In this document: positions 33,892-42,937 of the stretch, one piece after another
Position numbering within the stretch: the stretch's first letter is position 1
Layout: every line of letters begins with the position of its first letter
Assembly (NCBI GenBank): GCA_944381575.1
Contig: CALWLS010000003.1
Span: 1 to 64,000 of the forward strand
Direction: 5' to 3'
DNA: 64,000 nt
Source: an uncultured Lachnospiraceae bacterium
GTDB taxonomy: Bacteria; Bacillota; Clostridia; Lachnospirales; Lachnospiraceae
The notes under the pieces: model-generated
What the model was told of the DNA's origin: nothing
Seen by the model: the letters and a program-made list of their open reading frames with translations, nothing else
Database searches by the model: none
Position numbers and translations under genes: made by a program

Positions 33892-34404
33892 ATGCCTTTG
33901 ACACACCCCTTTCCGCCGCTTTTTGACAGTGAGGCGAAGGTACTTATACTGGGCTCATTTCCTTCGGTAAAATCCAGGGAAACGAATTTCTTTTACGGCC
34001 ATCCCCAGAACCGGTTCTGGAAGGTCATGGCGGAGGTGCTTGGGTTTACTGACGGCGGAGATAGTATATACGTCCCCCAGACCGTGGAGGAAAAGACCCG
34101 GATGCTTAAAGCCGGCGGCATAGCTCTTTGGGATACCATAAGGTCCTGTGATATCACCGGCTCCTCGGATGCAAGCATAACGAATGTGGTCCCGAATGAC
34201 TTAAGCGTGATACTTGATAACGCCCGCATAGAAAAGATATGCTGTAACGGCGCAAGATCGTATGAGATATTTATGAAATACACGGAGCCGTCTGTAAGAA
34301 AATACGGAGTCAGATATATAAAGCTCCCTTCGACCAGCCCGGCAAACGCGGCCTGGAGCCTGAAGCGGCTTACGGATGAATGGAAAAGACTGCTGGAGAT
34401 ATGA
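33892..34404 (+). CDS. DNA-deoxyinosine glycosylase (uracil-DNA glycosylase superfamily)
   Basis: A 170-residue member of the UDG superfamily. LILGSFPSVKSRE is the N-terminal active-site loop, NFFYGHPQNRFWKVM is the signature of the deoxyinosine glycosylase group, and KLPSTSPANA near the end is the DNA-intercalation-type motif. It should remove deaminated bases from DNA. It starts 14 bp after glyQS and is probably co-transcribed with it. A terminator overlaps its stop codon. Confidence 0.88.
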   Translation: MPLTHPFPPLFDSEAKVLILGSFPSVKSRETNFFYGHPQNRFWKVMAEVLGFTDGGDSIYVPQTVEEKTRMLKAGGIALWDTIRSCDITGSSDASITNVVPNDLSVILDNARIEKICCNGARSYEIFMKYTEPSVRKYGVRYIKLPSTSPANAAWSLKRLTDEWKRLLEI

Positions 34405-34419
34405 TCTCCGGCAGTTTTT
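34390..34419 (+). terminator. Terminator overlapping the glycosylase stop codon
   Basis: CTGCTGGAGAT (34390-34400) pairs with ATCTCCGGCAG (34404-34414), with one G-T pair and a 3-nt loop, followed by TTTTT. The stop codon TGA at 34402-34404 sits in the loop and the first stem base. Confidence 0.8.
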
Positions 34420-34536
34420 AGCTTGGGCTGTATTTTTGGGCCGTATCATGGGCTGTATATAAATTCGGACATTTACATGCTTCAAAAATACGGTGTCCTT
34501 GTGCTAAAATTATCTCTCGCACGGTATTTAAATATA

Positions 34537-34600
34537 ATGGCCGGAGATGTAAAACCGGCCATATCAAGACTCCCCGGCCGTGGGCGCCCATTTGGGCTTA
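34537..34600 (+). promoter_or_regulatory. Structured leader before azlC
   Basis: ATGGCCGG (34537-34544) pairs with CCGGCCAT (34555-34562). A self-complementary GGGCGCCC lies just downstream near 34583-34590. An extended -10-like TGCTAAAAT (34502-34510) and a TATAAT (34533-34538) precede or overlap the hairpin. This could be an operator or leader regulating azlCD; no known riboswitch consensus was recognised. Confidence 0.35.
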
Positions 34601-34625
34601 AAGGAAGGGGAAAGGCTGGTGTAAA

Positions 34626-35402
34626 GTGGATAAAAATACAAATAAACAGATAGTTCAGGATAAAAATGTAAAGGCGAAAAATTCCTTCTGGAGGGGCGTA
34701 AGGGACGCCATTCCGGTAGGCCTTGGTTACCTTGCGGTTTCCTTTTCCCTCGGCATAGCCGCCGGGAACGCGGATTTCAGCGTGGCCCAGGGCTTCTGGC
34801 TGAGCGTGCTCAATGTTTCATCTTCGGGAGAATACGCCGGAATAGTGCTGGCCGCTGAAAAATCAGGGCTTATAGAGCTCATACTCATGATATTCATAGC
34901 CAACGCCAGATATATGCTGATGAGCTGCGCCTTAAGCCAGAAGCTTGATCCGGATATGCCGTTTTTCCACAGGCTTACCATAGGCTACGGCATAACTGAC
35001 GAGATATTCGGGCTGGAGATATCCTCTCCGGGCTACGTGAGGCCGAGATATGTTTACGGCCTGTTCCTTGCGGCCATCCCCGGCTGGGCCATAGGCACCT
35101 GCCTCGGAGTGTTCATGGGAAACGTGATGCCGCCGGTATTTGCGGAGGCGATGAACGTGGCCATATTCGGCATGTTCCTTGCCATAATAATACCGCCTTC
35201 AAGGACTGACCATAAGGCGCTTGTGTTTGTCACCATCGCATTTATAGCGAGTCTTTTAGCTTCCGTGGCTCCGCTAATCTCTGAGCTTGCATCGGGCACG
35301 AGGACGCTGATACTCACCGTCATCATATCTACCGCGGCGGCGCTGCTATTTCCGGTGGGAGACGGTGAGGAAGAAGAGACTGATGTCAGGGAGGTAGAAT
35401 GA
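34626..35402 (+). CDS. azlC: AzlC family branched-chain amino acid exporter subunit
   Basis: A 258-residue membrane protein with several hydrophobic helices. It has the AzlC hallmark FWRGVRDAIPVGLGYLAVSFSLGI near the start and the ANARYMLMSCALSQKL block. With AzlD it forms an exporter of branched-chain amino acids. The start is GTG 34626 behind a purine-rich AAGGAAGGGGAAAGG. The 3' end overlaps azlD by 4 bp. The nearby ilvD makes a branched-chain theme in this stretch. Confidence 0.92.
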   Translation: MDKNTNKQIVQDKNVKAKNSFWRGVRDAIPVGLGYLAVSFSLGIAAGNADFSVAQGFWLSVLNVSSSGEYAGIVLAAEKSGLIELILMIFIANARYMLMSCALSQKLDPDMPFFHRLTIGYGITDEIFGLEISSPGYVRPRYVYGLFLAAIPGWAIGTCLGVFMGNVMPPVFAEAMNVAIFGMFLAIIIPPSRTDHKALVFVTIAFIASLLASVAPLISELASGTRTLILTVIISTAAALLFPVGDGEEEETDVREVE

Positions 35403-35704
35403 GCATGTCTGTTTACGGATATATAATAATCATGGCGCTGGTGACCTACGCCATAAGAGTTATACCGCTTACGGTACTTAGAAAACCCATAACAAACAGA
35501 TTTTTAAGGTCGTTTCTGTACTATGTGCCCTATGTTACCCTTGCGGTAATGACATTTCCCGCAATACTTGAAGCAACCTCAGAGCCGGTCTACGGACTGC
35601 TGGCTTTTATAGTGGGAGTGCTTCTTGCCTGGTTTAACGGCAATCTGTTCGTGGTCGAGATAGGCTGCGTGTTAGTGGTCCTGTTCTGTCATTTTATTGC
35701 ATAA
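35399..35704 (+). CDS. azlD: AzlD family branched-chain amino acid exporter subunit
   Basis: A 101-residue protein with three to four membrane helices and the AzlD pattern TYAIRVIPLTVLRK, then FLYYVPYVTLAVMTFPA and a final hydrophobic helix. It is the small partner of AzlC, with an ATGA overlap between the genes. Length is standard for the family. Confidence 0.92.
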   Translation: MSMSVYGYIIIMALVTYAIRVIPLTVLRKPITNRFLRSFLYYVPYVTLAVMTFPAILEATSEPVYGLLAFIVGVLLAWFNGNLFVVEIGCVLVVLFCHFIA

Positions 35705-35734
35705 TGGTATACAATATAACAAACCGTTATACCA
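35705..35734. promoter_or_regulatory. Inverted repeat upstream of ilvD
   Basis: TGGTATA (35705-35711) and TATACCA (35728-35734) are perfect inverted repeats with a 16-bp gap, directly after the azlD stop. No T run follows, so an operator is more likely than a terminator. The 165-bp gap to ilvD also holds AT-rich promoter-like sequence that I could not resolve. Confidence 0.4.
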
Positions 35735-35869
35735 GTATAAATTAAAAGCATAAAGTATAGTACGTTTCCGGTGAAAGTGCTAAAAGTATATCCGTAACAA
35801 ATCATTTCGGAGAATAAGGCACTGTAACTTACACTGCCGCTATCTTTTATTTTCAGGAGGATTAGGATA

Positions 35870-37567
35870 ATGAGTTGTGAATGTGAGACCGGAACGAGGA
35901 AGCTTAATCAGCTTCATCCATGCAGGGCGTTATTTGGAGCAGGACTTGATAACGATGATCTTAACCGTCCTGCCATAGGCATAGCCAACGCCTTCAGCGA
36001 GACGGTCCCTGGACATTTTCATTTCAAGCAGCTGGCAGAGTATGTTAAAAAGGGAATATTCCGCGCAGGAGGAAACGCCCTTGAGTTTGGAGTTATAAGC
36101 TGCTGCGACAGCCTTGGCAACGGTACCATAGGCGGACACTATATACTTCCTTCAAGGGAGACCATAGCCGACAGCATAGAGATAATGATAAAGGCCCAGC
36201 ATCTGGACGGCATAGTGCTCATGTGTTCCTGCGACAAGATAGTGCCTGGTATGATCATGGGCGCCGTAAGGGCAAACATCCCTGCCATAGTGCTTCCGGG
36301 AGGGCCGATGCTCGGAGGGCCGGCCTATGGAGAAAAGGTTAAGGCGGACAGCACGATAGTTGCAGAGACCTACGGCCAGTATCAGAAGGGCGAGGCTACC
36401 TGGGAGGAGATAGAAAATCTCTTAAAGATCACAAACCCTACCTGCGGCTCCTGTAATTTCTACGGTACTGCCAATACCATGAGCTGTACTGCCGAGGCCA
36501 TAGGACTTGCCCTGCCGGACGCCGGAGCGATCCCTGCAGTATATAACGAGCGCTTAAGATGCGCAAAGAGGACCGGAGAGAAGATAGTAGAGCTGGTAAA
36601 GAAGGGCATAAAGGCAAGGGATATCGTAACTAAGGAGTCCATGCAGAACGCCATATCCTATGTAATGGCTACGGGAGGCTCCACGAATGCAGTCATCCAC
36701 CTTTCAGCTATAGGCTATGAGGCCGGCATAGATCCTGAATGGACCATGAGTGAGTTTGACAGGATCAGCGGGCTTATACCTCATATGGCGCGCATCAACC
36801 CTGCATCAAATGTTTATGACATGGAGGATTTCTACAGGGCTGGCGGAGTCCCGAGGGTGATGGAATACCTTAAGGACCATATCAATATAGACGTGCTTAC
36901 GGACAGCGGAAAGACCCTAAGGGAAAATATCGAGGAGCACAGCTACATGTACGGTTCCTGCAATGATGAGGTCATAAGTCCTTTCGACAGGCCGTTCAGC
37001 ACTCTTGGCGGAGTTGCCATCATGAGAGGAAACGTATGCCCTGATACCGGAGTTGCAAAGCCGGCGGCCATAGATGAATCTGTAAGGTGCTTTACGGGCG
37101 AGGCCATCTGCTTTGACAGCGAGGAGGAGTGCTCAAAGGCTCTTGAGGAGCTTAGGGTTAAGCCGGGACATGTAGTGGTCATAAGATACGAGGGACCTAA
37201 GGGAGGTCCGGGAATGAGGGAAATGTACCGCCCTATGAAGATCATGCACGGCCAGGGGCTTGCTACAAGCACTGCACTTATTACCGACGGAAGATTTTCA
37301 GGAACCAACAACGGCTGTTTTGTGGGACATATATCTCCTGAGGCGGCTGAAGGAGGAACCATTGCTCTCATTAAAGACGGTGATAAGATAACCATCGACG
37401 TATATAAAAAGGAGGTCACTCTTCATGTAAGCGAGGAGGAGCTGGCAAAGAGAAGGGCAGAGTGGCATTATACTCCTAAGTTTACCGAAGGGTATCTGGC
37501 AAGATACTCGGCACTTGCAAGCTCAGCTGCTACCGGCGGAGTGATGTGTTATAAAAAGAGAGGCTAA
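35870..37567 (+). CDS. ilvD: Dihydroxy-acid dehydratase
   Basis: A 565-residue iron-sulfur dehydratase that converts 2,3-dihydroxy-isovalerate and -methylvalerate to the 2-keto acids of valine, leucine and isoleucine. Visible: an early CD pattern CSCDKIVPGM, the NPTCGSCNFYGTANTM cluster block, and the C-terminal DGRFSGTNNGCFVGHISPEA motif. Length is standard. ATG 35870 has AGGAGG 7-8 nt upstream. It is followed 14 bp on by a ketopantoate-reductase-like gene; 2-ketoisovalerate is also the starting point for pantothenate. Confidence 0.97.
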   Translation: MSCECETGTRKLNQLHPCRALFGAGLDNDDLNRPAIGIANAFSETVPGHFHFKQLAEYVKKGIFRAGGNALEFGVISCCDSLGNGTIGGHYILPSRETIADSIEIMIKAQHLDGIVLMCSCDKIVPGMIMGAVRANIPAIVLPGGPMLGGPAYGEKVKADSTIVAETYGQYQKGEATWEEIENLLKITNPTCGSCNFYGTANTMSCTAEAIGLALPDAGAIPAVYNERLRCAKRTGEKIVELVKKGIKARDIVTKESMQNAISYVMATGGSTNAVIHLSAIGYEAGIDPEWTMSEFDRISGLIPHMARINPASNVYDMEDFYRAGGVPRVMEYLKDHINIDVLTDSGKTLRENIEEHSYMYGSCNDEVISPFDRPFSTLGGVAIMRGNVCPDTGVAKPAAIDESVRCFTGEAICFDSEEECSKALEELRVKPGHVVVIRYEGPKGGPGMREMYRPMKIMHGQGLATSTALITDGRFSGTNNGCFVGHISPEAAEGGTIALIKDGDKITIDVYKKEVTLHVSEEELAKRRAEWHYTPKFTEGYLARYSALASSAATGGVMCYKKRG

Positions 37568-37581
37568 AGAGGTAAGATATC

Positions 37582-38499
37582 ATGATAAAAACAGCTGCTA
37601 TCGTAGGACTTGGCGCCATCGGATGCATATATGCCCGCAGGCTTTTACACTATATGGGCGATGACTTTGCGGTGATCGCCGGGGGTAAAAGGGCTGAAAG
37701 GATAAGGCAGAACGGAGAAACAATAAACGGGGAAAAGATCATGCCGAAGGTGGTTGAGCCGGGGACCGGCAGCTGGAAGGCAGACCTTGTGATAGTTTCG
37801 GTAAAGAATTATCAGCTTGACGGAGCAATAGAGGACATAAGGGACGTTATCACTCCGGATACAGTCATACTTACCATTATAAACGGAGTTTCGGCAAGGG
37901 ATAAGATCAGCGCCGCATACCCGGATAATACAGTGCTCTACGGCTTAAGCAGATCCGATGCCAGCCGCACGGCTGAGGGAGTTATATGCACCTGGGAGGG
38001 AGCCATAGACTTTGGAGAGGCCGATAACACGGTTATGAGCGAGAAGGTAAAGGCTGTAAAGGAACTGTTCGATAATTCCGGCATCAAGAGCGAGGTCTGC
38101 CCGGATATGCTGAGGGCAAGCTGGCTCAAATTCATGAGAAATGTCAGCATGAACCAGCTTTCAGCACTGCTCAGCTCCCCTTACGGCGGATTTTTCAGTA
38201 TACCTGAGCTTAATCAGGCTCTTATAGAGGTGATGCAGGAGGTCGTAAATGTAGCTGAGGCAAAGGGTATAGACTTAAGGGATTCGGATATTGACGACGC
38301 CCTTAAGGCAATATCAGGCTCTGCTCCAGAGGCGAAAACTTCAATGCTTCAGGATATGGAGGCAGGAAGAAGGACAGAGGTGGACAGCTTTGCCGGAGTT
38401 ATTATTGAAGAAGGCAAAAAGGCCGGGGTGCCTACTCCATGGAACCATGCTCTCTACCTCCTTATCAAGGCAAGGGAACAGCTTATACAGGGAAAATAA
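37582..38499 (+). CDS. Ketopantoate reductase family protein (ApbA/PanE)
   Basis: A 305-residue NAD(P)-dependent reductase. The Rossmann motif VGLGAIGCIYARRL is at the N-terminus, VIVSVKNYQLDGA is the family's conserved Lys-Asn site, and the C-terminal domain carries the Lys-Phe-x-x-Asn type segment KFMRNVSMNQ and a TSMLQDMEAGRRTEVDSFAG block. PanE itself makes pantoate; broader 2-keto acid reductases share the fold. Co-transcription with ilvD (14-bp gap) fits use of a valine-pathway keto acid, so PanE is the leading guess. A terminator follows. Confidence 0.88.
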   Translation: MIKTAAIVGLGAIGCIYARRLLHYMGDDFAVIAGGKRAERIRQNGETINGEKIMPKVVEPGTGSWKADLVIVSVKNYQLDGAIEDIRDVITPDTVILTIINGVSARDKISAAYPDNTVLYGLSRSDASRTAEGVICTWEGAIDFGEADNTVMSEKVKAVKELFDNSGIKSEVCPDMLRASWLKFMRNVSMNQLSALLSSPYGGFFSIPELNQALIEVMQEVVNVAEAKGIDLRDSDIDDALKAISGSAPEAKTSMLQDMEAGRRTEVDSFAGVIIEEGKKAGVPTPWNHALYLLIKAREQLIQGK

Positions 38500-38523
38500 A
38501 GCCTATCTGTAAATGATTTATTA

Positions 38524-38576
38524 ATACCGCATCTGAAACCGGTCTTAATGACAGAGGAAGGATGCGGTATTTTTGT
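38524..38576 (+). terminator. Terminator after the ilvD operon
   Basis: ATACCGCATC (38524-38533) pairs perfectly with GATGCGGTAT (38561-38570), with TTTTT across the 3' end (38570-38574). It separates the ilvD operon from the histidine operon. Confidence 0.85.
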
Positions 38577-38605
38577 GCTTTTTTCAGTACGAAAAAGGGA
38601 GTATA

Positions 38606-38687
38606 TTGACCGCGATACTTTACCATGCTAATATGATAACACGATATCAAGATGTGAAATGCCGTTTTTATGAAACGGATATGGCAT
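38606..38687 (+). promoter_or_regulatory. Histidine operon promoter and leader hairpin
   Basis: TTGACC (38606-38611), 17 nt, TAATAT (38629-38634), with TG one base before the -10. The leader of about 110 nt carries CCGTTT/AAACGG (38662-38667 and 38673-38678) inside an ATGCC/GGCAT pairing (38659-38663 and 38683-38687). No histidine-rich leader peptide or T-box was found. A second TATAAT at 38707-38712 may be an alternative -10. Confidence 0.6.
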
Positions 38688-38748
38688 AAGCATGATATTT
38701 TGCTGATATAATACATTTATATTTTATTTATAAAAGTGGTGAGATGGA

Positions 38749-39882
38749 ATGAATTTTAATAATACTGTCTTAAAGGATGAGGAAAGGATAGCTTTTACCT
38801 TAAGGGAGCTGTATACGCGCTACGGCTTCCTGCAGTATAAGATGAGCAAGTTCGAGGAGTACGATCTGTACGCTAAAAACAGGGATTTTCTTGTTTCGGA
38901 CAATATAATAACATTTACGGACACAAACGGAAGGCTTATGGCGCTGAAGCCGGACGTTACCCTTTCCATAGTACGGAATACAAAGGATATAGACGGTTAT
39001 GTAAATAAGGTTTTTTACAACGAGAATGTCTACCGCGTTTCAAAGGGCTCCCACGCCTTTAAGGAGATAATGCAGACGGGCCTCGAGTGTATAGGAGACA
39101 TAGACGATTACAATATTTTTGAAACGGTGCTGCTTGCAATAAAAAGCCTTGCGGCGATCTCCGGTGATTTTATTCTGAATATCTCCCATCTGGATCTGAT
39201 ATCATCGGTGCTTGAGGAAGCAGGCCTCGACGAAGCCGGAAAAAGACAGGCCTTAAGGCTCATAGCCAATAAGAACATGCATGAGCTAAGAGCCCTCCTT
39301 GAAAAATATAAGGAGAGCTCAAAGCGCAGCGCCGAAAGCGTAACAAGGATATTCATGCTTAACGGAAGGCCCGGAGAGGTGATATCCGTGCTGGAGGAGG
39401 AGGGCTGCGCAGGACAGGCCCTGGAAGAGCTTAAAGTGCTTACGGGAATGCTGAACGCCGCCGGAGAGGGCAGCCGGGTGATCATAGATTTTTCCGTTGT
39501 AAATAACATGAATTATTATAACGGCATAGTCTTTAAGGGATATATCAACAGGGTGCCGGAGGCGGTCTTAAGCGGCGGAAGGTACGACAGGCTTTTAGAA
39601 AAGATGGATAAAAGGTCAAGAGCAGTAGGCTTTGCCGTATACCTGGATTTTCTTGAGAGATTTTTTGAAAATGATTTAAAGTACGATGTGGATGCGGTGA
39701 TCAGGTACGATGACACTACTGACAGGAGAATGCTGTTTAACGCCGTACAGATCCTTATGAACAAGGGCATGACGGTGACGGCGGAAAAGTCCATACCGGA
39801 AAAACTGAGATTCAAGGAGGCCTTTGAGATGGATGATCTTGGGGCGCTCAGGGAGATACGGACAGACATTAAAAAGGCTTGA
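38749..39882 (+). CDS. hisZ: ATP phosphoribosyltransferase regulatory subunit
   Basis: A 377-residue class II synthetase-like protein without aminoacylation function. It shows the motif 2 region YNENVYRVSKGSHAFKEIMQTGLECIG and the motif 3 region SGGRYDRLLEKM. HisZ pairs with the short HisG that follows to form the active, histidine-sensitive first enzyme of the pathway. It heads the operon and ends 17 bp before hisG. Confidence 0.95.
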   Translation: MNFNNTVLKDEERIAFTLRELYTRYGFLQYKMSKFEEYDLYAKNRDFLVSDNIITFTDTNGRLMALKPDVTLSIVRNTKDIDGYVNKVFYNENVYRVSKGSHAFKEIMQTGLECIGDIDDYNIFETVLLAIKSLAAISGDFILNISHLDLISSVLEEAGLDEAGKRQALRLIANKNMHELRALLEKYKESSKRSAESVTRIFMLNGRPGEVISVLEEEGCAGQALEELKVLTGMLNAAGEGSRVIIDFSVVNNMNYYNGIVFKGYINRVPEAVLSGGRYDRLLEKMDKRSRAVGFAVYLDFLERFFENDLKYDVDAVIRYDDTTDRRMLFNAVQILMNKGMTVTAEKSIPEKLRFKEAFEMDDLGALREIRTDIKKA

Positions 39883-39899
39883 GGAGGCCTGAGAAGGAT

Positions 39900-40523
39900 A
39901 TGTTAAATATAGCGCTTCCAAAGGGAAGACTTGGAGAAACGGTCTATGATATGTTTGAAAAGGCCGGATATGACTGCAGCCAGATACACGAGAAAAACCG
40001 CAGGCTGATATTTGAAAATACTGAAAAAGATATCTGCTTTTTCTGGGTCAAGCCATCAGATGTCAATATATATGTGGAACGGGGAGCTGCGGATATAGGA
40101 GTGGCAGGTAAGGACATACTGTTGGAGTATGAGCCGGACGTATACGAGCTTTTGGATCTTGGCGTAGGAAAATGCATTATGGCGGAGGCTGCAAGGACGG
40201 GATACGTGGATCAGCCCCAAAGGACTAAAAGAGTCGCAACCAAGTTTGAGAATATAGCAAGAGAATATTATGCATCCATCGGCAGGGATATTGATATAAT
40301 ACATCTGAACGGATCCATAGAGCTGGCGCCGATACTCGGGCTTTCGGACGTGATAGTCGACATAGTCGAGACGGGAACCACCCTTAAGGAAAACAACTTA
40401 AGCGTAGTTGAGAAGATAGTGGATATAAGCGCCAGGCTCATAGCCAACAAAGCGGCCTATGAATTTAAAAAAGACAGGATAACAGCCATAGTTAACGCTC
40501 TTAAGGGGGAGGCGGCAGTATGA
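39900..40523 (+). CDS. hisG: ATP phosphoribosyltransferase, short form
   Basis: A 207-residue HisG_S: ALPKGRLGE at the start, the GAADIGVAGKDILLE substrate block and the PRPP loop IVDIVETGTTLKEN. The short form lacks the regulatory C-terminal domain and needs HisZ. ATG 39900 is chosen (AGAAGG 3-4 nt upstream, GAGGAGG 12 nt upstream) over TTG 39879, because it gives the family N-terminus. It overlaps hisD by 4 bp. Confidence 0.96.
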   Translation: MLNIALPKGRLGETVYDMFEKAGYDCSQIHEKNRRLIFENTEKDICFFWVKPSDVNIYVERGAADIGVAGKDILLEYEPDVYELLDLGVGKCIMAEAARTGYVDQPQRTKRVATKFENIAREYYASIGRDIDIIHLNGSIELAPILGLSDVIVDIVETGTTLKENNLSVVEKIVDISARLIANKAAYEFKKDRITAIVNALKGEAAV

Positions 40524-41812
40524 TAAAGATATTAAAGTATGGAGATGTGCCAAACAGTGAGCTCTTTATCCGTAAGGATGTACTGTCCGATGTGTCCGGC
40601 ACGGTGGCCGGGATACTTGACAGGGTGAAAAATGAGGGCGATAAGGCTCTTAAGGACTATACCCTTAAGTTTGACAAGGTGGAGCTCGACTCACTGGAGG
40701 TAAGCACTGAAGAGCTGAATGACCGGATAAAAGAGGTGGAGCCGGAATTTATTGAGGTGCTTGAGCGGTCCGCGGCAAATATAAGGGATTTTCATAAAAG
40801 CCAGCTGAGGAACGGCTTTATGCTAAACAAAGATGGAGGCATAGTAGTCGGCCAAAGGATAACCCCAATAGAGAAGGTCGGGGTATATGTGCCGGATGGC
40901 ACGGCTCCGCTGTCATCCACAGTGCTTATGGATGTGATACCGGCAAAGATAGCCGGCTGCCGTGAGGTCATAATGGTATCCTCGCCAAATGCCGACGGAT
41001 ATATCAACCCTTATATACTGGCGGCAGCAAAGGTCGCAGGAGTGGACAGGATATTTAAGATCGGAGGAGCTCAGGCCATAGCGGCTTTAGCCTATGGCAC
41101 GGAAAGCGTTCCAAAGGTGGACAAGATAGTGGGACCTGGAAGCGCTTATGTTGCCGAAGCCAAGAAACAGGTATACGGCACAGTATCCATTGATATGATA
41201 GCGGGGCCGAGCGAGATCCTCGCGGTGGCTGACGCAAAGACAGAGCCGAGATATATAGCGGCCGACATGCTTTCGCAGGCGGAACACGACCGTAATGCAA
41301 CCGCCGTACTTGTTACTGACAGCATGGAGCTGGCGGAAAAGGTCAGGGAGGAGATAGAAAAGCAGATAAAGCTGCTGCCGAGGGAGGAGATAGCCAGGGC
41401 CTCCATCGATAATAACGGCAAGATAATAGTGGCTGACAGCCTGCTTAGGGCAATAGACATAGCAAATGAGATAGCTCCGGAGCATCTGGAACTCTGTGTG
41501 GATGACCCATTTGACTATCTTGATAAGATAAAGAACGCCGGATCGATATTTATGGGAAGGAATTGTCCGGAGGCCTTAGGAGATTATTATGCAGGGCCGA
41601 ACCACACGCTTCCTACCAGCGGGACGGCGAGATTCTTCAGCCCGCTCTCCGTGGATGACTTTGTCAAGAAGTCCCAGTATATTTATTATTCTGCAGAGGC
41701 ACTGGACAAAGCAGCTCCGGATATAGCGATGTTTGCCGAAAAGGAATGCTTAAGGGGACACGCAAGGAGCGTCATGATAAGGTCAGAGGACAGGAAAAAC
41801 ACCGGGGCATAA
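40520..41812 (+). CDS. hisD: Histidinol dehydrogenase
   Basis: A 430-residue zinc enzyme that performs the last two oxidations from histidinol to histidine. Visible: the GVYVPDGTAPLSSTVLMD signature, the GPGSAYVAEAKKQVYG block, AGPSEILAVAD, and SQAEHDRNA with zinc-site residues. It ends with the TSGTARFFSPLSVDDFVK block. Length is standard. ATGA overlap with hisG. Confidence 0.97.
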   Translation: MIKILKYGDVPNSELFIRKDVLSDVSGTVAGILDRVKNEGDKALKDYTLKFDKVELDSLEVSTEELNDRIKEVEPEFIEVLERSAANIRDFHKSQLRNGFMLNKDGGIVVGQRITPIEKVGVYVPDGTAPLSSTVLMDVIPAKIAGCREVIMVSSPNADGYINPYILAAAKVAGVDRIFKIGGAQAIAALAYGTESVPKVDKIVGPGSAYVAEAKKQVYGTVSIDMIAGPSEILAVADAKTEPRYIAADMLSQAEHDRNATAVLVTDSMELAEKVREEIEKQIKLLPREEIARASIDNNGKIIVADSLLRAIDIANEIAPEHLELCVDDPFDYLDKIKNAGSIFMGRNCPEALGDYYAGPNHTLPTSGTARFFSPLSVDDFVKKSQYIYYSAEALDKAAPDIAMFAEKECLRGHARSVMIRSEDRKNTGA

Positions 41813-41827
41813 GAAGGGAAGATAAAA

Positions 41828-42880
41828 ATGAGCAGATTTTTCACAGGGACACTGAGCGCCTTGAAGCCCTATACGCCGGGCGAGCAGCCTCAGGATATGA
41901 AATATGTTAAGCTTAATACCAACGAATCACCTTATGCGCCGTCGGATAAGGCGAAGGAAATTGCAAAGGAGCATTTAAGGGAGCTCAATCTTTACTCGGA
42001 TCCTGAGGGAAGGCTGGTAAGGGATAAGCTTTCTGAAATGTACGGGGTAAGCGCTGACAACATAGTTCTCGGAAACGGATCGGATGAACTTTTATTTTTT
42101 TCCTTCAGAGCCTTCTGTGACGAAGGGATGCCGGCCTTATTTCCAGACATAACCTACGGGTTTTATCCGGTATTTGCGGAAATAAACAGAGTCCCGTATG
42201 AGGAGATCCCTTTAAGGGAGGACCTTTCCATTGATATTTCCGACTATGCGGATAAAAAGGGTACGGTATTCATCGCGAATCCAAACGCTCCGACGGGAAG
42301 GACCCTCAGCATAGGAGAAATTGAAAAGCTCGCCGCATCAAGGCCGGACAGTGTTGTGGTTATAGACGAGGCCTATGTGGATTTTGGAGCTGAGAGCGCG
42401 GTAAGGCTTACTGAAAAATATGAGAATATCCTTGTGATACAGACATTTTCCAAATCCAGATCCCTTGCAGGGGCCAGGATCGGCTTTGCCATTGGAAGCA
42501 GGGAGCTGATAGCGGATCTTAATACCATAAGATATTCCTTTAATCCTTATAACATCAATTCCATGACGCTGGCCATGGCTTACGGCGTGCTCTGCGATGA
42601 GGAAAGGGTAAGGGATAACTGTAAAAGGATCGCGGAAAACCGGGATTATACGGCTTCAAGGCTTAAGGAGCTGGGCTTTGAGGTGATAGACTCCAAGGCT
42701 AATTTTGTTTTTGTAAGGTCGGAAGCTATAGACGGTGAAAGGCTGTATACCGGGCTTAAGGAAAAAGGAGTCCTGGTAAGGCATTTCACGAAGGAGCGCA
42801 TAAAGGACTATAACCGCATCACCATAGGAACAAGGGAAGAAACGGATATACTTATAGACAGGATCAGGGAGCTTATGTAA
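41828..42880 (+). CDS. hisC: Histidinol-phosphate aminotransferase
   Basis: A 350-residue fold-type I aminotransferase. KLNTNESPYAPS is the N-terminal substrate block, NPNAPTGR and VIDEAYVDF are cofactor-site motifs, and the PLP lysine is in TFSKSRSLAGARIGFA. It converts imidazole acetol phosphate to histidinol phosphate. It lies 15 bp after hisD in the same operon. Confidence 0.96.
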   Translation: MSRFFTGTLSALKPYTPGEQPQDMKYVKLNTNESPYAPSDKAKEIAKEHLRELNLYSDPEGRLVRDKLSEMYGVSADNIVLGNGSDELLFFSFRAFCDEGMPALFPDITYGFYPVFAEINRVPYEEIPLREDLSIDISDYADKKGTVFIANPNAPTGRTLSIGEIEKLAASRPDSVVVIDEAYVDFGAESAVRLTEKYENILVIQTFSKSRSLAGARIGFAIGSRELIADLNTIRYSFNPYNINSMTLAMAYGVLCDEERVRDNCKRIAENRDYTASRLKELGFEVIDSKANFVFVRSEAIDGERLYTGLKEKGVLVRHFTKERIKDYNRITIGTREETDILIDRIRELM

Positions 42881-42937
42881 GTCTGACTGTTTTATGCTTA
42901 TGGCAGAAACGGACAGCTCTTATGAGAGGAAGTTTAA

